Shown here one piece after another: positions 18,892-25,719 of a stretch of DNA of 48,228 nt. The number at the start of each line of letters is the position of its first letter. Positions within the stretch are counted from its first letter, which is position 1. Source of the DNA: VAYN01 sp964540905 (GTDB taxonomy: Bacteria; Actinomycetota; Thermoleophilia; Solirubrobacterales; 70-9). Location of the stretch: the NCBI GenBank assembly GCA_964540905.1, contig CAZIOS010000018.1, positions 1-48,228 of the forward strand, read 5' to 3'. A program made the translations under genes and the position numbers. The notes beneath the pieces are model-generated. The model was not told where the DNA came from. It saw only the letters and a program-made list of their open reading frames with translations, and made no database searches.

Positions 18892-19036
18892 CTGCTTGAG
18901 GCAGGGCCTATGCGTCATGAAATGGCGTCATATGGGGGGAAAAGGGCCCATCTCTACACGTCGCTCGAAAAAGAAGCTGTATCGGGTCAGGAGATCTAAA
19001 CCGGCGCCTATCGTTGCCAATAGGGTCCGCGCCGGG

Positions 19037-20398
19037 ATGGTCGCCACGCCGTGGGGTCAGTCGGAGTCGTTGCGGGATCGGAGGCTGCGGCCGGGACCCG
19101 GAACGTCGCGCGAGGACGTGGTCGCCAACCAGCGCGAGCGGCTGTTCGGGGCGATGGTGGCGAGCGTCTCAAGGAAGGGCTATGAGGCGGCGACGGTCAA
19201 CGACCTGGTGGAGATCTCGGGGGTCTCGAGCCGCACCTTCTATGACCTCTTCGCCGACAAGCGGGCCTGCTTCTTGGCGACGCTGGAAGCGATCATCGAA
19301 GCGGCGGTCGCCTACGCGGCGCAGAGCGCCGGAGAAATGGTCGGCGACCCCCGGCCGGGGGGAGTGAACCTGCCCGAGAGCGCACACGGTGAGGGTGCGA
19401 GCTGGGAGGAGCGGGCGCGCAGGGGGTTCGATGCCTTCGCGGAGATGGTGGTGGCACAGCCGGCGGCGGCGCGGCTGGCGATGGTCGAGTCCTACGCGGC
19501 GGGTCCGGAGGCGATGGTGCTGCTGGAAAACGCCGTGGCCGGCTTCGAATGGCTGACCCGTCAGATGCTCGAGCAGTCGCCCGAGCGGGCGGAGATGCCG
19601 GCGGAGATGGTCGCCGCCCACATCGGCGCCCAGCAGGAGATCACCCGCACTCGTCTGCGGCGTGGCGCCGAGGCAGAGCTGCCGGAGCTGATGGTCGAAA
19701 TCTTCACCCTGATGCTCTCCTATCGGCCGCCGCCGGAAGCGCTGCGGCTGGTCGGGCGGCCACCCAAAACGGGGCCGGAAACGATCGACGCCCACGACCA
19801 CGCCGAGCGGGCGCTGCGGGCCTTCGCCGTGGTGGTCAGCGAGCAGGGCTACGTCAACACCACGATCGAGACGGTCTTGAAGCGGGCGCAGATGTCGGCG
19901 ACCACGTTCTACGCGCACTTCCACGGCAAGGAAGACGCGATGATGGCGGCGATCGACAGCGCCGGGGCGCAGCTGGTGGCGGCGATCCTGCCGGCCTTCA
20001 AACGCGCGCCCGATTGGCCCGAGGGGATACGGGCCGGCTTCGGAGCCCTCTGCAACTTCCTCGCCTCGCGACCGGCGCTGGCGCAGCTGGTGACGGTCGA
20101 GGTCTATGCCGCGGGACGAGCTGCGATCCAGCGACGGGTGGAAGCGCTGGCGCCGCTGGAAAGGCTGGTCGCCGAGGGTTATGAGCGGGCGCCGGAGGCG
20201 CCGCAGATCGCCGCCGAGGCGATCGCCGGCGCCGTTTACACGCTCACGTACAAACGGGTCCGCGACTCCGGCCCGGCGTCGTTGCCTTCGCTGGCACCGC
20301 TGCTGACCTACATCGCGTTGTCGCCGTTCGTCGGCGCCGAGGAGGCTTGCCGGGTGGCGAACGGGGACGGGCGAGGGCGGCCAATCGAGAGGGCTTAA
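19037..20398 (+). CDS. Tandem TetR-family regulator with two DNA-binding modules
   Basis: A 453-residue protein, about twice the usual TetR length (~200). Residues ~31-80 form a TetR N-terminal helix-turn-helix (GYEAATVNDLVEISGVSSRT, then FYDLFADK). Residues ~251-305 form a second complete one (GYVNTTIETVLKRAQMSAT, then FYAHFHGKEDAM). Each is followed by a helical ligand/dimer-type region. In-frame ATGs exist upstream (18917, 18932), but codon usage before 19037 is not typical of the genome, so I start at 19037; the true start may be earlier. It is divergent from the secreted-protein operon and followed 9 bp later by a methyltransferase. Family knowledge says TetR proteins are ligand-responsive repressors. 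Its target here is inferred to be the operon. Confidence 0.85.
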   Translation: MVATPWGQSESLRDRRLRPGPGTSREDVVANQRERLFGAMVASVSRKGYEAATVNDLVEISGVSSRTFYDLFADKRACFLATLEAIIEAAVAYAAQSAGEMVGDPRPGGVNLPESAHGEGASWEERARRGFDAFAEMVVAQPAAARLAMVESYAAGPEAMVLLENAVAGFEWLTRQMLEQSPERAEMPAEMVAAHIGAQQEITRTRLRRGAEAELPELMVEIFTLMLSYRPPPEALRLVGRPPKTGPETIDAHDHAERALRAFAVVVSEQGYVNTTIETVLKRAQMSATTFYAHFHGKEDAMMAAIDSAGAQLVAAILPAFKRAPDWPEGIRAGFGALCNFLASRPALAQLVTVEVYAAGRAAIQRRVEALAPLERLVAEGYERAPEAPQIAAEAIAGAVYTLTYKRVRDSGPASLPSLAPLLTYIALSPFVGAEEACRVANGDGRGRPIERA

Positions 20399-20401
20399 GG
20401 T
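20396..20401 (+). promoter_or_regulatory. -10 element for the methyltransferase, overlapping the TetR stop codon
   Basis: TAAGGT lies 6 nt before the GTG at 20408. Its first three bases are the TAA stop of the tandem TetR gene. Spacing matches the leaderless pattern seen across the window. Confidence 0.5.
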
Positions 20402-20407
20402 GTCGTC

Positions 20408-21169
20408 GTGAGACGTCCTATGAGCGACGCACCCTACGACCGGCTCGGCGTCGGCTACGCGAATACCCGCCGAGCCGACTCGCGGATCGCGGCGCGGATC
20501 GACGGTGCGCTCGGCGATGCCCGCACGGTCCTCAACATCGGGGCCGGGGCTGGCTCCTATGAGCCGGCCGACCGCGAGGTGAGTGCCGTCGAGCCGTCGA
20601 TGGAGATGATCGCCCAGCGGCCGGCCGGGGCGGCACCGGTCGTGCAGGCAACCGCCGAATCGCTGCCCTTCGAGGACAAGAGCTTCGATGCGGCGATGGC
20701 GGTACTGACGGTTCACCATTGGGCTGATCTGAATGCTGGGCTCCGCGAGATGCAGCGCGTCGCGCGGCGGCGGATCGTGATCCTGACGTTCGACCCCGAG
20801 CCGCTGCGCGACCTCTGGATCCTGCGCGACTACTTTCCCGACATGCTGAGGCTCGAATCCGATCGCACCTCGGGCCACCGCTTGGCAGCGGAGCTGCCCG
20901 CGGGCAATACTCAGCCGCTGCCGGTACCGCGCGATTGCGCCGACCACTTCTTCGCCGCCCTCTGGGGCCGACCCGAGCTATTCCTCGATGATCGGATCGT
21001 CGGTCCGATGTGGGTGTGGAGCCGGCTCTCGGAGCAGGCGAGGCTGGAGGGCCGGGGCAGGCTCAGCGAAGACCTGGAGAGCGGTGCCTGGGAGGAGCGC
21101 CACGGGCACCTGCGCGAGCTGGCCGAGCTGGACGTGGGGCTGCGGCTGGTGGTCGCGGAGCTGGGCTAG
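20408..21169 (+). CDS. Class I SAM-dependent methyltransferase
   Basis: A 253-residue protein with the Methyltransf_11 layout. Motif I is VLNIGAGAGSYE (~41-52), the SAM-ribose acidic residue follows in SAVEPSMEM, a motif II-like region is ATAESLPFEDKSFDAAMAV, and a later segment reads HHWADLNAGLREMQRVARR. The substrate cannot be told; the arrangement resembles ubiquinone/menaquinone-type and small-molecule methyltransferases. Start GTG 20408 is supported by TAAGGT 6 nt upstream; ATG 20420 (MSDAPYDRLG) is the alternative. It follows the tandem TetR gene by 9 bp and could share its mRNA. A 30-bp spacer separates it from the HD-domain gene. Confidence 0.85.
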   Translation: MRRPMSDAPYDRLGVGYANTRRADSRIAARIDGALGDARTVLNIGAGAGSYEPADREVSAVEPSMEMIAQRPAGAAPVVQATAESLPFEDKSFDAAMAVLTVHHWADLNAGLREMQRVARRRIVILTFDPEPLRDLWILRDYFPDMLRLESDRTSGHRLAAELPAGNTQPLPVPRDCADHFFAALWGRPELFLDDRIVGPMWVWSRLSEQARLEGRGRLSEDLESGAWEERHGHLRELAELDVGLRLVVAELG

Positions 21170-21199
21170 GCGCTTGCACTCTCGCCGGGATGCGAGCAT

Positions 21200-21850
21200 G
21201 TGACGGTGAGCGGGGGGCCAGGGACGGGAAACGGCGAGCGGCTCGAGAAGCAACTCGGGTTCATCCTCGAGATCGACAGGCTCAAGAGCATCCTGCGGCA
21301 GACGCCGTTGGTCGACGGCTCGCGCCGGGAGAACGACGCCGAGCACTCCTGGGAGCTGGCGACGATGGCGATAGTGCTTGCCGAGCACGCCGGGGCGCCG
21401 ATCGATCTGGCCCGCGTGGTGAGGATGCTGCTGATCCACGACATCGTCGAGATCGACGCCGGCGACACTTTCCTCTACGACGAGGAGGCAGCGAAGACGC
21501 AGGTCGAACGCGAGGAGCGGGCGGCCGAGCGGCTCTTCGGCCTCCTCCCCGACGACCAGGCGGGCGAGCTGCGTGAGCTATGGGTGGAGTTCGAGGGAAT
21601 GAAGAGCGCCGAGGCCCGCTTCGCCAGGGCCCTCGATCGGCTGGCGCCGCTCCTGCACAACTACCACTCGGGCGGGGCAATCTGGCGCCAGCACAACCTC
21701 GACCACGGTCAAGTCGCGGAGCGAAACGAGATCATCGGGCTCGGCTCGCCGACGCTGTGGGCCTACGCGCAGGAAGTCCTGAAGCGCGCGGTCGAGGAGG
21801 GGATCTTGCCGGGTCTGAGGTGCAACTTTCCGGGCTCAGCGCCCTTGTAG
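21200..21850 (+). CDS. HD-domain phosphohydrolase (YfbR/HD_3 type)
   Basis: A 216-residue protein with the metal-binding HD signature. His49 sits in RRENDAEHSWE, the HD pair is His80-Asp81 in LLIHDIVEIDAGD, and a later Asp lies in RALDRLAPLLHNY. This order (H...HD...D) is that of the HD_3 group, whose studied members are 5'-deoxynucleotidases acting on dNMPs; the exact substrate here is not known. GTG 21200 is the first start in the frame and sits in ATGTGAC, where the overlapping ATG is out of use because it runs into TGA at once. GTG 21206 is an alternative. Soluble, no signal peptide. It is 14 bp upstream of the secreted glycoside-hydrolase-like gene. Confidence 0.85.
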   Translation: MTVSGGPGTGNGERLEKQLGFILEIDRLKSILRQTPLVDGSRRENDAEHSWELATMAIVLAEHAGAPIDLARVVRMLLIHDIVEIDAGDTFLYDEEAAKTQVEREERAAERLFGLLPDDQAGELRELWVEFEGMKSAEARFARALDRLAPLLHNYHSGGAIWRQHNLDHGQVAERNEIIGLGSPTLWAYAQEVLKRAVEEGILPGLRCNFPGSAPL

Positions 21851-21864
21851 CCGAAGTGCCGCCA

Positions 21865-23649
21865 ATGATCCGCAGAGGCAGCCGACCCCCATTCCCCCTC
21901 CTCGCCTGCGCCGCCGCGGCGATGGCGACGGCCGCGCTGGCGTTCTGCCCGCCGGCGCTCGGCTCGACCGGGCCCCACTCGCGCACCCTGCGCTTCGACG
22001 GGCGGCGGCTGCAGGCGCCGCGCTCCTGGCCGGTCTACCGGCTCGCCGAGCACCCGGGGATGTGCGTGCGGCTCGACCGGCGGGCGGTCTACCTGGGGGC
22101 GCCGAGCGCGAACCAGCACTGCCCGGCGAACCTGATCGGGCGGCGGCGGGCGATCCTGGTCGACCCCAGCGCCCGGCGGGGGAGGGCCGCCTCCGGCTCG
22201 GCGCTGGCGGCAGCGGCGAGCGGTGCCCGCAGCTCGGCCAGCGGCGCGATCTTCACCGGGCTCGGCTTCGACGCCTGCTCGGCCCCCTCGGCGAAGACGA
22301 TGGCGGCCTGGGGGGCCTCGCCCTACCGGGCGATCGGCGTCTACATCGGCGGCGTCAACCGCGCCTGCTCGCAGCCGAACCTGAGCCCGGAATGGGTCAG
22401 CGACCAGACGATCGCCGGCTGGCACCTGATCCCCACCTACGTCGGCCTGCAGTCGCCGACCAGCAGTTGCAGCAGCTGCGCCAAGCTCAGCGGCGCCCAG
22501 GCGACCACGCAGGGCGAAGCGGCGGCCACCGACGCGGTCGCGCAGGCGGCCGCGGTGGGGATCGGCCGCGGCAGCCCGATCTACTTCGACATGGAGGCCT
22601 ATTCGCGGACCTCCAGCGCCACCGCCGCTACCCTCGCCTTCCTCGAGGCCTGGACCGAGAAGCTGCACTCGCTCGGCTACGTCTCCGGCGTCTACAGCAG
22701 CAGCGCCTCCGGGATCGCCGACCTCGGCGACACCGTCGGCAGCGACTACACGCCGCCCGACGACCTCTGGTTCGCCAACTGGAACGGGCAGCAGAGCACC
22801 ACCGACCCCTACTTCCCCGCCAGCGCCTGGGCCAACCACCAGCGCATCCACCAGTACCAGGGAGGCCACAACGAGAGCTACGGCGGGGCGACGCTCAACA
22901 TCGACAACGACTACGTCGACGGGGCGACGGTGGGGACCGCGGCGCCGCTCGCCGGCGGCGACGATCCGGTCGGCGCGCTCGACCTCGCCGGTTCCCCGGC
23001 GCCCGGCCAGGTGCGGGTCAAGGGCTGGGCCCTCGACCCCGACGCGCCGACCCAGGCGCTGGCGATCCGCGTCTTCGTCGGCGGCCGCGAGGGCGCCGAC
23101 GGGGCCGAAGAATTCGAACTCGGGCCGATCGCCGGCGGCGTCCACGGCGGCATCGGCGCCAAGTACCCGGGCGCCGGCCCCAACCACGGCTTCGACGCCA
23201 GCTTCGCCACGGTCAGGTCCGGGCCGCAGCCGGTCTGCGTCTACGCGCTCAACACCGGCCCCGGCGCCGACAGCCTGCTCGGTTGCAAGACGGTCGGGAT
23301 TCCAGTCGCGATCGTGCTCTCGCACCTGCGCGCCAGCGCCCGCGGCGTCCACGTCCGGGTCGCCTGCGAATGGCCGACCGGAACCGCCTGCCCGGGCCAG
23401 TTCGTGCTGCGAACCCGGGTCAGGGTGGCGCTGCCCCGGCACCGCGGCCGGCCGCTGCGGACCCGCGTCGTCAACCGCTCGCTGGCCCGCCGCGGCTTCC
23501 GCCTGGCCGGCGAGCGCGCGCATGGCTTCCTGATCCCATACAGCGCCGCCGGCCGGCTGCTGCTGAGCCAGCACGGCCACCTCAAGGCACAGCTGGTGGC
23601 GGCGATCCCCGGCGGCCGGCGCGTCCGCATGCTAGGGCTCGGTCGCTAG
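21865..23649 (+). CDS. Secreted DUF1906/Rv2525c-like glycoside-hydrolase-like protein
   Basis: A 594-residue protein. ATG 21865 opens a signal peptide (MIRRGSRPPFPLLACAAAAM ... ALAFCPPALGS). Residues ~100-360 match the glycoside-hydrolase-like TIM-barrel family of Rv2525c (DUF1906): GLGFDACSAPSAKTMAAW, YRAIGVYIGGVNRAC, GWHLIPTYVGLQ, PIYFDMEAYSR (acidic pair), GYVSGVYSSSASG, DDLWFANWNG, HQYQGGHNESYGG. A second module (~375-475) has KGWALDPDAPTQALAIRVF ... VCVYALNTGPGADSLLGC, a beta domain often appended to actinobacterial cell-wall hydrolases. The C-terminal ~110 residues are Arg-rich. It probably acts on peptidoglycan or a cell-surface glycan. The open frame upstream of 21865 is inside the HD gene and is not used. 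Confidence 0.88.
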   Translation: MIRRGSRPPFPLLACAAAAMATAALAFCPPALGSTGPHSRTLRFDGRRLQAPRSWPVYRLAEHPGMCVRLDRRAVYLGAPSANQHCPANLIGRRRAILVDPSARRGRAASGSALAAAASGARSSASGAIFTGLGFDACSAPSAKTMAAWGASPYRAIGVYIGGVNRACSQPNLSPEWVSDQTIAGWHLIPTYVGLQSPTSSCSSCAKLSGAQATTQGEAAATDAVAQAAAVGIGRGSPIYFDMEAYSRTSSATAATLAFLEAWTEKLHSLGYVSGVYSSSASGIADLGDTVGSDYTPPDDLWFANWNGQQSTTDPYFPASAWANHQRIHQYQGGHNESYGGATLNIDNDYVDGATVGTAAPLAGGDDPVGALDLAGSPAPGQVRVKGWALDPDAPTQALAIRVFVGGREGADGAEEFELGPIAGGVHGGIGAKYPGAGPNHGFDASFATVRSGPQPVCVYALNTGPGADSLLGCKTVGIPVAIVLSHLRASARGVHVRVACEWPTGTACPGQFVLRTRVRVALPRHRGRPLRTRVVNRSLARRGFRLAGERAHGFLIPYSAAGRLLLSQHGHLKAQLVAAIPGGRRVRMLGLGR

Positions 23650-23662
23650 CCAGTGGGCGCCG

Positions 23663-23700
23663 TGAACGTTTGCTGTTGCCAGAGGCACAGCAAACGTTCA
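23663..23700. terminator. Bidirectional hairpin between convergent genes
   Basis: Perfect 14-bp arms (TGAACGTTTGCTGT at 23663-23676 and its complement at 23687-23700) around a 10-nt loop. It lies 14 bp after the glycoside-hydrolase-like gene, and its right arm contains the stop codon of the convergent yceH-like gene. There is no strong T-tract, as is common in high-GC actinobacteria. Confidence 0.75.
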
Positions 23701-24339
23701 GTCCTCGATCGTCTCACCCAGGGCCTCGCGTAGTGCGACCAGCTCGGCGCGCAGCTCGGCCAGTTCGCGCTCGAGCCGGGTGAGGCGGTCCTCGGCCGGC
23801 ACGAGCTCGGGCTCCGAGGCCGGCGCGTCGGCAGCCTCGGCGCCCGCGGGCGCCTCGCCGCCGCCGCAGAGCTGCTCGTAGCGCAGCTCCTTCTGACCCG
23901 GGCGGCGCTGGTGGCGGGCGACGTAGCCGCGCTCGACCAGGCGCTCGAGCGCCTCCTGCACCGCCGCCAGGCCCTCGAACCCGTGCAGGCGCTCGCTGCG
24001 CTGCTTCAGCTCGCCCGGGGTCTGGGCGCCGCGCAGCATCAGCACCGCCAGCAGCGCCAGCTCCGGCTCGTCGACGCCGAGCGCTTCCGGCAGCAGGTGA
24101 CGGTACTTGCGGGCACGGCTGCCGGCGCCGCTGGCGAGGCGGGTCCAGCCGCGCAGCGCCAGCCGCCGCAGCGCCTCCGCCACCGTCGCCTCGTCGTAGG
24201 CGACGACCGGGTCGCGGTTGGTCGCCTGGTTGCAGGCGGTGCGCAGCGCGTTCAGCGAGAGCGGGTAGGCGTCCGGCGTCGTCCGCTGCTTCTCGACCAG
24301 GCAGGCGACGACGCGGATCTCGACTGCGTCGGGCTCCAT
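23698..24339 (-). CDS. YceH family protein (DUF480)
   Basis: A 213-residue protein matching the YceH/DUF480 family, which folds as two winged-helix units. The family's opening is seen in IRVVACLVEKQRTTPDAYPLSLNALRTACNQ, split here as VVACLVEKQRTTPD and YPLSLNALRTACNQ. The second unit begins ELALLAVLMLRGAQTPGEL and ends RYEQLCGG. The C-terminal ~50 residues are a predicted coiled coil (LTRLERELAELRAELVAL). In other bacteria the family is of uncertain role, with a winged-helix fold that hints at nucleic-acid or protein binding. It starts 11 bp after pyrE ends and is probably co-transcribed with it. Its stop codon lies within the bidirectional terminator stem. Confidence 0.9.
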   Translation of the reverse strand: MEPDAVEIRVVACLVEKQRTTPDAYPLSLNALRTACNQATNRDPVVAYDEATVAEALRRLALRGWTRLASGAGSRARKYRHLLPEALGVDEPELALLAVLMLRGAQTPGELKQRSERLHGFEGLAAVQEALERLVERGYVARHQRRPGQKELRYEQLCGGGEAPAGAEAADAPASEPELVPAEDRLTRLERELAELRAELVALREALGETIED

Positions 24340-24350
24340 CGCTCCCAGCC

Positions 24351-24914
24351 TCAGCCGCGGTCGGGCCGCTGCGGGTAGATCTCGTCGATCGTCACCAGCG
24401 CCCGATAGGGGGCGGCGGCGGCTTCGATCTTCTCGGCGCCGCCGGCGAGGCGGTCGACCACGGCGACAACGCCGGCCACCTCCAGCCCCTCCTCGCGGAT
24501 CCGCCCGATCGCGGTCGCGGTCGAGCCGCCGGTGGTGACCGTGTCCTCGACGACCAGGCAGCGCAGCCCTGGTTCGACCGGGCCCTCGACCCAGCGCTGC
24601 AGCCCGTGCTCCTTGCGCTCGCCGCGGACGAAGAAGGCGAGCAGCCCGGCGCCGGCGGGAACGGCGATCGCGGCGCAGGCGGGCGGGATCGCGGCGGTCG
24701 CCGGGCCGCCGACCGCCGCCGCCCCGAGCTCGGTCGCCGCCGCCGCGATCAGCTCGCCGGCGGCGCGGAAGCCGGCGGGGCGCATCAGCGTCCGCCGCGC
24801 ATCGACGTAGTACTGGGCGACGGCGCCGCTGGCGAGGGTGACTTCGCCGAGCACCAGCGAGTGCTCGCGCAGCTCGGCGACCAGGGTCCGCTTGGCGTCG
24901 TCGAGGTCGGCCAC
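24351..24914 (-). CDS. pyrE: Orotate phosphoribosyltransferase
   Basis: OPRTase makes orotidine 5'-phosphate from orotate and PRPP in pyrimidine synthesis. The PRPP-binding signature is LVVEDTVTTGGST (~120-132), preceded by the flexible-loop motif FFVRGERKEHG (~95-105), and the N-terminus has GEVTLASG...YYVDARR. Length of 187 residues fits the bacterial family. I chose the GTG at 24914 over the ATG at 24923 because a TAGGAT hexamer (24922-24927) ends exactly 7 nt before the GTG, the spacing seen at other starts here, and the ATG overlaps that hexamer. The longer open frame further upstream is not coding-like. It is followed 11 bp later by the yceH-like gene; the vapBC pair diverges from it. 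Confidence 0.92.
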   Translation of the reverse strand: MADLDDAKRTLVAELREHSLVLGEVTLASGAVAQYYVDARRTLMRPAGFRAAGELIAAAATELGAAAVGGPATAAIPPACAAIAVPAGAGLLAFFVRGERKEHGLQRWVEGPVEPGLRCLVVEDTVTTGGSTATAIGRIREEGLEVAGVVAVVDRLAGGAEKIEAAAAPYRALVTIDEIYPQRPDRG

Positions 24915-24921
24915 GGCGCGC

Positions 24922-24927
24922 ATCCTA
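24922..24927 (-). promoter_or_regulatory. -10 element for pyrE (leaderless)
   Basis: TAGGAT on the minus strand, 7 nt before GTG 24914. It overlaps the alternative ATG start, so the two readings exclude each other. No clear -35 hexamer is visible. Confidence 0.5.
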
Positions 24928-25001
24928 AGGCGAGGGGGGAGAGTTCGCGGCGCTGGCGATCTTTGCAGTGCTATGCGCAAGGCGACCGCTTCGCTCGATT
25001 G

Positions 25002-25024
25002 GTGTATCACCACAGCGGTACACT
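25002..25024 (+). promoter_or_regulatory. vapBC promoter and possible operator
   Basis: TACACT (25019-25024) lies 6 nt before the antitoxin ATG. It is the end of an inverted repeat, GTGTA (25002-25006) with TACAC (25019-25023), and GGTG-TAT-CACC at 25001-25011 is a further small dyad. Antitoxins of this kind usually repress their own promoter through such repeats. Confidence 0.45.
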
Positions 25025-25030
25025 CGCCGC

Positions 25031-25306
25031 ATGGCGACGAAATACTCGCGCGTGCAGGTGACCGTCGACCCCAAGCTGGCCGAGGCGATGGCCGCGGTTG
25101 ACGCCCAACCCAGCAGCAAATCGCGGCTGATCCGCGACCTGGCGCTGCGCGGCGCCGAGGTGGTGGCGGAGGAGCGGCAGCGACGCGAGGAAGCGAAGGA
25201 GTTCTTCCGCAAGGTCGCCGACGGCGAGATCGACTATGACTTCGATGCCCTCGAGGAAGTGCTGAAAGAACGCCACGAGATGCCCTGCAAGCAACCGCCG
25301 AGATGA
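25031..25306 (+). CDS. VapB-like antitoxin
   Basis: A 91-residue protein starting at ATG 25031 (the open frame extends upstream but there the codon bias is lost and TACACT sits 6 nt before this ATG). The N-terminal ~45 residues (YSRVQVTVDPKLAEAM ... SKSRLIRDLALRGAEVV) look like a ribbon-helix-helix DNA-binding domain: a strand followed by two helices. The C-terminus is acidic and charged (EEAKEFFRKVADGEIDYDFD), as in antitoxin tails that wrap the toxin. The stop overlaps the start of the PIN-domain toxin by ATGA, the usual antitoxin-first order. Likely autoregulated through the dyad at its promoter. Confidence 0.82.
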   Translation: MATKYSRVQVTVDPKLAEAMAAVDAQPSSKSRLIRDLALRGAEVVAEERQRREEAKEFFRKVADGEIDYDFDALEEVLKERHEMPCKQPPR

Positions 25307-25719
25307 ACGTCAAGCCATTCGGGCCGGGCGTTCCTCTGGTGATCGACGCGTCGGCCTGGAATCGCCAGAGACTGCCCGACATCCGCGAGCGCTGGCTCGC
25401 CACCAATGATGCGGATCTTTTCGCCTCATGTTCCGTCGCGGCTTTGGAGATCCTCACCGTGGCTCGTAGCGAGCGCGAGTTCGCTGACACCGACGCTGCT
25501 TTTTCAGCGTTACCGCAAGTGCCGATAACTGCATCGGCATGCCGCGCAGCCCTCGGAGCCGCGAGAGAGCTGGGTGGAAGTCGCCGGCTCCCTGTTCCCG
25601 ACTATCTGATCGCCGCCGCAGCGGCCGAGCGTGGCTTCGGCGTGCTCCACGCCGACCGTCACTTCGATCTGCTGGCGGCGGTGCTGCCGTTCGAGAGCGT
25701 CCGCCTGCCTGGGAGCTAG
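25303..25719 (+). CDS. vapC: PIN-domain ribonuclease toxin (VapC family)
   Basis: A 138-residue protein with the PIN-domain acidic quartet in the expected order: Asp15 (VIDASAW), Glu49 (VAALEIL), Asp100 (PVPDYLIAA) and Asp118 (LHADRHFDLLA). VapC toxins are Mg-dependent endoribonucleases that cut tRNA or rRNA; the target here is unknown. Its start overlaps the antitoxin stop (ATGA). Codon usage is less GC-biased than the neighbours, consistent with mobility. Its TAG stop shares the palindrome CTAG with the stop of the convergent epimerase gene, so the two genes overlap tail to tail by four bases. Confidence 0.88.
   Translation: MNVKPFGPGVPLVIDASAWNRQRLPDIRERWLATNDADLFASCSVAALEILTVARSEREFADTDAAFSALPQVPITASACRAALGAARELGGSRRLPVPDYLIAAAAAERGFGVLHADRHFDLLAAVLPFESVRLPGS

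Larger units (their letters stand above)
18370..19036. promoter_or_regulatory. 667-bp divergent regulatory region
   Basis: No convincing gene lies here. It separates the nine-gene secreted-protein operon (leftward) from the tandem TetR gene (rightward). It holds the operon's ribosome-binding site (AAGGAGAG on the minus strand, ~10 nt before GTG 18369), a 15-bp palindrome, a large GC hairpin with a 13-bp direct repeat, and a lower-GC stretch (~18760-18960) with a promoter-like pair of hexamers. Open frames across it have poor codon bias. A divergent regulator and target across a long spacer fits autoregulation by the TetR-type protein, which is inference. Confidence 0.6.

Noticed and set aside
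19169..20947. Long minus-strand open frame opposite the tandem TetR and methyltransferase genes
   Set aside because: Arg/His/Gly-rich mirror of two genes with clear conserved motifs. No family resemblance, and it spans two genes.
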